From JAWLBR01 sp041687495 (GTDB taxonomy: Bacteria; Bacillota; Limnochordia; DTU087; JAAYGB01), in the NCBI GenBank assembly GCA_041687495.1, contig JAWLBR010000039.1, positions 1 through 26,759 of the forward strand: a stretch of DNA of 26,759 bases, in the 5' to 3' direction. Made by a program: the position numbers and the translations under genes. This document shows, piece by piece, positions 15,390-21,550 of the stretch. The stretch's first letter is position 1, and the number at the start of each line of letters is the position of its first letter. The notes under the pieces are model-generated. The model had not been told where the DNA came from. It did no database searches and saw only the letters and a program-made list of their open reading frames with translations.

Positions 15390-16430
15390 TTGGGGAGAAA
15401 ATGGGGTTCGTCATTGACGATCAAGGATATTGCGGAACTGGCTAACGTATCCACCGCGACGGTTTCGAGGGTTCTGAATAACAAACCTGACGTTAACGAG
15501 GATACGCGCCGACGCATACTCGAGTTGATCGAGTCCGAGAAGTTTACGCCGAGGCTGGTTAAGTCCGGGCGGGACACCATAGGAGTTTTCGCTAACTTTT
15601 CGGAGTCGCCATTGCGAATTGAGTACGTGAGTGAGTCGCTCAATGGAATTGTGGATGTAGCCAGGGATGCTGGCCTCAATGTGTCGATCCTATCTGTGGA
15701 CTGGCTGCAGGCTGAACCGGCAATGGTGCGAGCCAAGTATCGTAATGGCGGATTTGTGGGGTTTGTCTTGATGAACCCTCATAGCGAAAGCGAACTGCCC
15801 AACATTATGGCCGCCGATGATATTCCCCACGTTGTTCTAGGCGGAAGATCTAAGGATGAGAGAGTTAACTGGGTCATCGTCGACAACTACGGGGGAACCC
15901 GTCGCGTGGTAGAACATCTCCTCTCCCTTGGACACAGGAGAATTGGGATTGTTGTATTTGAATCCAACAATCGTGATCACCAAGAGCGTTTGGAGATGTA
16001 CAAGACAGTCTTGCGGGAACATGGTCACGAGGTAGATCCGGGACTGATTACGTACTTGGATGATGGCTTGGGTGTGAGTCCACTGCAGATGCTGCGGACA
16101 CAAGATCCGCCAACAGCGATCCTGTCCACCAGCTACGAGCAGATCTTTGGTCTAATCTCTTCTCTATCCGAAGCCGGACTGCGGGTCCCTGAAGATATCT
16201 CTGTTGCCGGTTTTGGTGATTACCGGCTGGCTCGGTACTTCAGACCCTTGATTACCACCGTGAGGGTTCCAGCCTATGACCTGGGTCGGGCAGCTGGTAC
16301 CGGCTTACTTAAGGTCGTAAGAAGCTCGGGCAAAACAGGGTATCGTCAGGTTCTGGAAACGGAGTTTTTTGCCAGGGAATCTACTGGCCCGCGGCAAGAT
16401 GCACAAGCAGCTAGACGGGCTGCGAAGTAG
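15390..16430 (+). CDS. LacI-family transcriptional regulator, cassette copy 1
   Basis: This 346-aa DNA-binding sensor has an N-terminal helix-turn-helix (SLTIKDIAELANVSTATVSRVLNNKPDV) followed by a periplasmic-binding-protein-like sensor domain (VIVDNYGGTRRVVEHLLSLGHRRIGIV, then PTAILSTSYEQ and VAGFGDYRLARYFRP). The TTG at 15390 is chosen because the paralogue has GTG at the exactly matching position. The ribosome site (GAGAG, about 14 bases upstream) is poor, so expression is probably low. The hinge is short: only eight residues separate TPR from IGVF, while LacI and PurR have about five more there. The recognition helix is identical to that of the second copy, and the sensor domain differs more. 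The likely role is control of the adjacent sulfatase and binding-protein genes in response to an imported sugar (inference). Confidence 0.93.
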   Translation: MGRKWGSSLTIKDIAELANVSTATVSRVLNNKPDVNEDTRRRILELIESEKFTPRLVKSGRDTIGVFANFSESPLRIEYVSESLNGIVDVARDAGLNVSILSVDWLQAEPAMVRAKYRNGGFVGFVLMNPHSESELPNIMAADDIPHVVLGGRSKDERVNWVIVDNYGGTRRVVEHLLSLGHRRIGIVVFESNNRDHQERLEMYKTVLREHGHEVDPGLITYLDDGLGVSPLQMLRTQDPPTAILSTSYEQIFGLISSLSEAGLRVPEDISVAGFGDYRLARYFRPLITTVRVPAYDLGRAAGTGLLKVVRSSGKTGYRQVLETEFFARESTGPRQDAQAARRAAK

Positions 16431-16612
16431 GTGGAGAGAGTACAAGCATGGGGCTAAGCTATCCGCTCCCTTGCGGAGCAGATGGCATGAGCTAGCTATA
16501 GCTGAGTGCAAGTTTTGCATTCAAATTGTGAGCAGGGAGGTGTAGGGGCTTTCAAGGAAGTCTTGCTTAGAACTTATTCTATCTCTAAGAACGCCAAAGG
16601 AGGGCAATTGAT
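16431..16612 (+). other. 182-bp intergenic region with hairpins and palindromes before binding-protein gene
   Basis: Copy 2 of the cassette has only 28 bases here. The region holds GCTCC-cttgc-GGAGC (16465-16479), a 10-bp perfect palindrome AGCTATAGCT (16494-16503) and TGCAA-gtt-TTGCA (16507-16519). No reliable promoter was recognised. The palindromes suggest separate control of the binding-protein gene in copy 1. Confidence 0.4.
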
Positions 16613-18574
16613 TTGAATCGCAAACTAACGTTGTTGCTTATGTCGATGGTATTCGTCGTTGCGTTCAGTGCACTGGGCTTTGCATATAACGAAGCTCCGA
16701 TGCTGCAAGAGAAGGTCGCCGCAGGCATTCTACCGCCAGTAGATCAGCGACTTCCTGAGAACCCGCTGGTGATTGAGCCCCTAGACGGAGTAGGCCAATA
16801 CGGTGGTACTTGGCACCGCTTCAGTGACAGCCGTGACTGGTCGTACATTCGCATGGCGATGTATGGTGGATCACCAGTTCGCTGGGTGGATGATGCTCAG
16901 GGGATTGCTCCCAACTGGGTAGAAGCTTGGGAATCAAATGCGGATCGGACCCAGTGGACTCTGCACTTGCGCAAGGGTATCAAGTGGTCCGACGGAGATC
17001 CAATGGACGCCGATGACTTCATGTTCTGGTGGAATGACATGGTGCTACATCAGGGCATGTCTGACCCGGTCCCGAGCATGTTTATCGCTGGGGGCACCAC
17101 TGCAAAGATCACTGCGCCAGATAGTTACACCATCAAGATTGACTTTGCTGCCCCGTCGCCCTTGCTCGCCGAGAGTCTGGCGATCTGGGTCAACACTGGT
17201 ATGGGCGACCGGATGATCGTTCCGTCACACTATCTGAAGCAGTTTCATCCAGATTACTCCAACTCCAAAGACTTTGAGATCTTTGAGGAGAAGATGGAGT
17301 GGTGGTTCAATCCTGAGTGTCCGGTGATTACAGAGTGGATGCCCGTGCGTTACGAAACGGCGCAGAAGCTTGTTCTGGAGCGCAATCCTTATTACTACGC
17401 CGTTGACACCGTTGGCAACCAACTGCCGTACATCGACCGCATTGAGGTCGATTTCGTAGAGAACCTTGAGGTTGTGAAGCTGAGACTCCTCAACGGCGAG
17501 TCCGAGATGCAGATTCGTCCGTATCTGGACTTGACCGACCTGTCCATGCTGACTAAGGGTGCTAAGGAATACGACTACCAAGTCAAGTTTTGGGACAGCG
17601 GCTCAGGAACAGGTCCCTTGTTCATGTTTAATATGAACAATCCGGATCCAGCCAAGAGAGAGCTGTACAAGAAGCCTGAGTTCCGCCGGGCTCTGTCGTT
17701 AGCTATCAACCGAGTGCAGCTGCAGAAGATGCTGTACTTTAACATGGGCGAACTGACCACTGGTACCATGAGTCCTAAGGCTGCTGAGTTCCATCGCACC
17801 GAGGAGGGTCAACAGCTCTACAAAGAGTGGCGTGACTCATATGTCGCCTACGAGCCCGAGCGGGCAAAGGAGATGCTGGACTCCATTGGTGTTGTGGACC
17901 AAGATGGCGACGGTTGGAGAGATATGCCCGATGGCAGCAAGCTATCGCTTCGGGTGGACTTCAACGCCGCTGTTGGGGTTACCGACCGGCAGACCAACGA
18001 GATGGTTAAGTCAACTTGGGAAGCTATCGGAGTGCGGACAGTCCTCAACCCAGTTGATGGCTCTCAGCTCACCCTAATGGAGACAACGGCAACCTACGAT
18101 ATTCGCAACAGCTGGGAGATCGGTGGAGTTCCCAACTTCATCCTGTTCCCGCAGTTCCTGGTCCCGGTCGATGGAAGCCGCTGGGCACCACTCAATGGTG
18201 CTTGGTATTCTGTCCAGGGTACCGCAAAGGAAGGAACAGAGCTGGATAAGAAAGCTAGGGATCGTACTCCTCCTCGCGAGAAGCCCGAGGCTGGCGGAGT
18301 TGTCGAGCGGCTGCAGGCCCTGTACGACCAGGCGAGAGTCGAGCCCGATGAAGCTGAGCGGGATCGGTTAGCTCTGGAGTTCGTCCGGATTCATAAGGAA
18401 GAGGGACCTTTCTTCATCGGTACTGTTGGTAACTACCCACGGATAGTAGTTGTCAGCAACAAGATGCACAACGTTCCGGATCGGGAAGACCTAGCTCTTG
18501 GCGGTTGGGTCAATCCCTACATCGTACCGTATCCGGCAATTACTAACCCAGCTCAATACTGGTTAGCTCAATAG
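16613..18574 (+). CDS. Family-5 extracellular solute-binding protein, cassette copy 1
   Basis: This is a 653-aa exported binding protein. The TTG start at 16613 lies 8 bases after AAGGAGGG (16597-16604). The signal peptide is MNRK, a hydrophobic core, then likely cleavage after Ala24 (GFA/YNEAP); there is no lipobox. The mature protein begins YNEAPMLQEKVAAGILPPVDQ and continues QYGGTWHR, the same subfamily as the gene at 8811. Other blocks are IKWSDGDPMDADDFMFWW, FRRALSLAINRVQLQKM and the C-terminus VNPYIVPYPAITNPAQYW. A region near residue 550 (ARDRTPPREKPEAGG) looks like an exposed linker. No permease or ATPase accompanies it in its cassette, so it presumably docks on a DppBC-type transporter elsewhere, most simply the one at 6540-8684 (inference). 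Confidence 0.93.
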   Translation: MNRKLTLLLMSMVFVVAFSALGFAYNEAPMLQEKVAAGILPPVDQRLPENPLVIEPLDGVGQYGGTWHRFSDSRDWSYIRMAMYGGSPVRWVDDAQGIAPNWVEAWESNADRTQWTLHLRKGIKWSDGDPMDADDFMFWWNDMVLHQGMSDPVPSMFIAGGTTAKITAPDSYTIKIDFAAPSPLLAESLAIWVNTGMGDRMIVPSHYLKQFHPDYSNSKDFEIFEEKMEWWFNPECPVITEWMPVRYETAQKLVLERNPYYYAVDTVGNQLPYIDRIEVDFVENLEVVKLRLLNGESEMQIRPYLDLTDLSMLTKGAKEYDYQVKFWDSGSGTGPLFMFNMNNPDPAKRELYKKPEFRRALSLAINRVQLQKMLYFNMGELTTGTMSPKAAEFHRTEEGQQLYKEWRDSYVAYEPERAKEMLDSIGVVDQDGDGWRDMPDGSKLSLRVDFNAAVGVTDRQTNEMVKSTWEAIGVRTVLNPVDGSQLTLMETTATYDIRNSWEIGGVPNFILFPQFLVPVDGSRWAPLNGAWYSVQGTAKEGTELDKKARDRTPPREKPEAGGVVERLQALYDQARVEPDEAERDRLALEFVRIHKEEGPFFIGTVGNYPRIVVVSNKMHNVPDREDLALGGWVNPYIVPYPAITNPAQYWLAQ

Positions 18575-18592
18575 GTTCTATATGGGTTGATG

Positions 18593-18623
18593 GGGGGAGT
18601 GTTTACTCCCCCTTATTTTTTAT
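18593..18623 (+). terminator. Intrinsic terminator at end of cassette copy 1
   Basis: GGGGGAGT (18593-18600) pairs with ACTCCCCC (18605-18612) around a 4-base loop, followed by TTATTTTTTAT. This is a textbook terminator 18 bases after the stop codon. The matching hairpin after copy 2 has no T-tract. Confidence 0.93.
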
Positions 18624-18900
18624 ATCCAGTGTCGATTAGAAAGACGGATTCAGCAGGGGTATATAAGCTCTAAGGCACTCAGCTCAAGACACAGATCGTA
18701 AGCCCGAAGCAAAACTTCAGGAAGAGACCTGGGAGTATCGGTATCCCCTAGGTCTTTCTCATGTGGCCATTTTTCAGGTTGGGACATGCTGCCATCTTTT
18801 GATAGGCGTCTTTAGGCTGTGACCAGGTGGATATCTCTGAGGGCGCTTCGTTTGAGGCGCCCTTCTGTATGCTCAAAAAAGTAATAGACACAACAGAAAA
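18624..18900 (+). other. Unassigned intergenic region with two further hairpins
   Basis: No gene was recognised here. AGACCTGGG (18725-18733) pairs with CCC-t-AGGTCT (18746-18755), followed by a T-rich run. AGGGCGC (18840-18846) pairs with GCGCCCT (18857-18863), followed by TCTGTATG. With the terminator at 18593 this makes three hairpins in 270 bases. The segment 18630-18760 could be a small RNA or the remains of a gene. It has no counterpart before cassette copy 1. Confidence 0.35.
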
Positions 18901-18966
18901 ATGGAAAATAAACATTTAACTTTGAAGGAAACCGAAAATACCGAGTTAAGTATAACTATGGAACAG

Positions 18967-18996
18967 TTCGTAAGAGTACCGAAAAGCTTATTCGAA
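18967..18996 (+). promoter_or_regulatory. Inverted repeat before second sulfatase gene (counterpart of 13872-13907)
   Basis: TTCGTAAG (18967-18974) pairs with CTTA-tt-CGAA (18987-18996), 8 bp with a 2-base bulge. The spacer AGTACCGAAAAG matches the spacer in copy 1. The arms differ in sequence but both pair, which argues for a conserved structure or symmetric site. Confidence 0.45.
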
Positions 18997-19026
18997 GATG
19001 CACAGCAAAGTAAAGGAGACTTGTTG

Positions 19027-20391
19027 ATGGCAACAGTGAAGAACACCAAACCAAATGTGATCTGGATTTTTGGTGATCAGCATCGCGCTCAAGCCCTTGG
19101 CTGGATGGGTGATCCCAATGTCCATACTCCTAACATTGACCGACTAGCGGCAGAGGGCGTTACGTTTACGGCTGCTGTGGCTGGTACGCCCCTATGCTGC
19201 CCCTTTCGGGGCTCGATGTTGACGAGTCTGTACCCTCACCGGGCTGTACCGGGACACGAGTTTCAGCTGCCGCCAGATCAGCCAACTATTGCCCATGTCT
19301 TGCGAGAAAATGGCTACAGGACAAGTTACTTTGGTAAGTGGCATGTGGATGGATTTCATGAACGGGAAGGTCGAGCAGCGATGCACATCATTCCCCCTGA
19401 GAGACGGGGGGGGTTCGATGATTGGTTGGGATACGAAAACAACAACAGTCAATGGGACACATGGGTTCACGGCGACATAGATGAATCTGAGATACACTAT
19501 CGCCTACCTAAATATGAGACCGACGCGTTAACGGATCTAATGGTGGATTACGTAAAGGAGCGGGGAGCAGAACAGCAATCAGGAGACGTCCGACCGTTTT
19601 TTGCTGTCTTATCGGTACAGCCGCCCCACAACCCATATATTGCGCCGGAAAAATGGATGCGAAGACATACTCCGGGCGAAGTGGAGTTGCGGGAAAACGT
19701 ACCGAATGTGCCTAGAGTGGTAGAGCGGGCCCGGCGCGAGTTGGCTGGATACTATGCCATGATCGAGAACCTGGACTGGAATCTTGGCCGGTTGCGGGCA
19801 GCCTTGGAAGAGTCCGGTTTGGCGAATAACACCCACATCATTTTCTTCAGCGACCATGGAGATATGCATGGATCCCACGGACAGTTCTTGAAGACCAGCC
19901 CTTGGGAAGAGGCGGTTAGAATCCCATTTATCATCGGCGGCGGACGACCTTTCTATGAGTATAAGCGGGGTAGAGTCGATGCTCCGGTCAACCATGTGGA
20001 CATAGCACCGACCACTTTGGGACTGTGTGGGGTCGAGGTTCCCGACTGGATGCAGGGCACCGATTATTCCGGGTACAGGATCTCTGGAAAAAACGTCGAC
20101 AACGAGCCCGATTCGGCATTTTTGCAGCTGTGTGTAGAAACCCGACACCCGGATAGCACGGACCGGCCATGGCGGGGCATAGTCACTAAGGATGGTTGGA
20201 AGTACGTGGTTCTCGAAGGGCAACCTTGGATGATGTTTAACCTGAATGAAGACCCGTATGAACGTGTTAACTTGGCGCACAATAGTGCCTTCAGGGAAAA
20301 GCGGCGTGAACTTCAAGCCCGTTTGGAGCGATGGATCCGAGATACTGGCGATGATTTTCCGCTTCCGGAATTGTACCAAAGCTGGTTCTAA
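19027..20391 (+). CDS. Type I (formylglycine) sulfatase, cytoplasmic, cassette copy 2
   Basis: This 454-aa protein is a close paralogue of the sulfatase at 13935. The ATG at 19027 is chosen because AAAGGAG (19012-19018) is 8 bases upstream and because it matches the start of copy 1. The frame stays open to 18901, but that stretch corresponds to non-coding leader in copy 1. The catalytic motif is Cys57-Cys-Pro-Phe-Arg61 at identical positions, with FGDQHRAQ, FGKWH and FFSDHGDMHGSHGQ also intact. Differences cluster in the loop after DTWxHG (DIDESEI here, TQDGSEV in copy 1) and near the C-terminus, which here has four extra residues (ending QSWF). These may tune substrate choice. There is no signal peptide, so it acts in the cytoplasm after formylglycine formation by an enzyme encoded elsewhere. 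Confidence 0.93.
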   Translation: MATVKNTKPNVIWIFGDQHRAQALGWMGDPNVHTPNIDRLAAEGVTFTAAVAGTPLCCPFRGSMLTSLYPHRAVPGHEFQLPPDQPTIAHVLRENGYRTSYFGKWHVDGFHEREGRAAMHIIPPERRGGFDDWLGYENNNSQWDTWVHGDIDESEIHYRLPKYETDALTDLMVDYVKERGAEQQSGDVRPFFAVLSVQPPHNPYIAPEKWMRRHTPGEVELRENVPNVPRVVERARRELAGYYAMIENLDWNLGRLRAALEESGLANNTHIIFFSDHGDMHGSHGQFLKTSPWEEAVRIPFIIGGGRPFYEYKRGRVDAPVNHVDIAPTTLGLCGVEVPDWMQGTDYSGYRISGKNVDNEPDSAFLQLCVETRHPDSTDRPWRGIVTKDGWKYVVLEGQPWMMFNLNEDPYERVNLAHNSAFREKRRELQARLERWIRDTGDDFPLPELYQSWF

Positions 20392-20471
20392 CTCAGGGAC
20401 AAAGTTGATGCCAAACGGGGTGCATTAGGCTGGCTAGCTAGAAGGTCACCGAAACGCGAAACTTGAGGAGA

Positions 20472-20482
20472 GTGTGGTGCAC
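20472..20482 (+). promoter_or_regulatory. GTGTGGTGCAC element before second LacI-type gene
   Basis: This 11-bp element is identical to 15377-15387 and lies the same distance (2 bases) from the regulator start codon. The flanking sequence is less conserved. It could be an operator or part of the translation start region. Confidence 0.4.
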
Positions 20483-20484
20483 TG

Positions 20485-21522
20485 GTGGGGAAGAAGTGGG
20501 GTTCGTCACTGACCATAAAGGATATTGCTGGGCTGGCCAACGTATCCACTGCGACGGTGTCTAGGGTTCTCAATGACAAGCCAGATGTTAACGATGAGAC
20601 TCGCAGACGGGTACTCAAGTTGATCGAATCCGAAAGGTTCACCCCAAGGCTAGCCAGGACCGACAGAGACACAATAGGAGTCTTTGCCAACTTTACTGAT
20701 TCGCCACTACGAATTGAGTACGTAAGTGAAGCGCTCAACGGGATAGTAGACGTAGCGAGAGTCGCTGGCCTAAACGTATCGATTGTCCCAGTGGATTGGG
20801 TGCAAACTGACTCGGCGATGGTGCGAGCGAAATACCGGAACGGAGTTTTTCTGGGATTCATCTTGATGAATCCACATCCGGAGAGTGGTATGATCGACGT
20901 AGTTGCTAAGGATGAGATTCCCCACGTGGTGTTAGGCGGAAGATTCCAGGATGAAAGGGTCAACTGGGTGATCGTCGATAACTACGGGGGGACCCGTAAT
21001 GTGATGGAGCATCTGTTAGCTCTCGGGCACAGCAGGATAGGAATTGTTGTTTCTGACTCCAATAACCGAGACCACCAAGAACGTCTGGAGATGTATAAGA
21101 CTGTATTGCAGGAGCACGGTCATCAAGCAGACTCAGAGCTGATCATGCACTTGGACAATGAACTTGGTGCAACTCCGCTTCAGATGTTACGGACGCGGAA
21201 TCCACCGACAGCCATCCTGTCAACCAGCTATGAGCATACCTTTGGTCTGATCTGTTCTCTCTCCGAGGCGGGATTTCGAGTTCCAGAAGACGTTTCTGTT
21301 GCTGGGTTTGGCGACTATCGTCTAGCTCGTTTCTTTAAGCCCCTAATAACTACTGTCAGAGTTCCTGCGTATGATCTAGGTCGAGCGGCTAGTACAGGCT
21401 TAATCAAGGTTACGAGGACCGCCGCTGAAGTGACGTATCGACAGGTGTTGGAAACCGAGTTCTTCGCTAGGGAGTCCACGCACAAATTAGAGTGTCGTAG
21501 CAAGCAGGTGTCAACTGGCTAA
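20485..21522 (+). CDS. LacI-family transcriptional regulator, cassette copy 2
   Basis: This 345-aa protein is a paralogue of the regulator at 15390. The GTG at 20485 matches the TTG of copy 1. GAGGAG at 20465-20470 is 14 bases upstream, which is rather far. The helix-turn-helix SLTIKDIAGLANVSTATVSRVLNDKPDV has the same recognition helix, so both regulators may bind the same or overlapping operators. The hinge is short as in copy 1 (TPRLARTDRDTIGVF). Sensor blocks VIVDNYGGTRNVMEHLLALGHSRIGIV, DHQERLEMYKTVLQEHG and VAGFGDYRLARFFKP are present. The last dozen or so residues after FFARES are unrelated in sequence between copies. The likely role is sensing of a ligand related to that of copy 1, with possible cross-regulation. 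Confidence 0.93.
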   Translation: MGKKWGSSLTIKDIAGLANVSTATVSRVLNDKPDVNDETRRRVLKLIESERFTPRLARTDRDTIGVFANFTDSPLRIEYVSEALNGIVDVARVAGLNVSIVPVDWVQTDSAMVRAKYRNGVFLGFILMNPHPESGMIDVVAKDEIPHVVLGGRFQDERVNWVIVDNYGGTRNVMEHLLALGHSRIGIVVSDSNNRDHQERLEMYKTVLQEHGHQADSELIMHLDNELGATPLQMLRTRNPPTAILSTSYEHTFGLICSLSEAGFRVPEDVSVAGFGDYRLARFFKPLITTVRVPAYDLGRAASTGLIKVTRTAAEVTYRQVLETEFFARESTHKLECRSKQVSTG

Positions 21523-21533
21523 CGAAAAGCCAT

Positions 21534-21541
21534 AAAGGAGG
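21534..21541 (+). promoter_or_regulatory. Shine-Dalgarno site that decides the second cassette binding-protein start
   Basis: AAAGGAGG is 3 bases before an ATG at 21545 and 9 bases before an in-frame TTG at 21551. The TTG matches the start used in copy 1 and has normal spacing, so 21551 is preferred. Confidence 0.7.
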
Positions 21542-21550
21542 ACAATGGTC

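Noticed and set aside
18901..19026. 42-codon N-terminal extension of the second sulfatase
   Set aside because: In-frame but lacks a ribosome site, and its DNA matches the non-coding leader of copy 1. The ATG at 19027 has the ribosome site and matches the paralogue.
19609..20379. 256-codon open frame on the - strand
   Set aside because: It lies wholly antisense to a clear sulfatase gene and has no recognisable domain. Similar shorter antisense frames elsewhere were rejected for the same reason.
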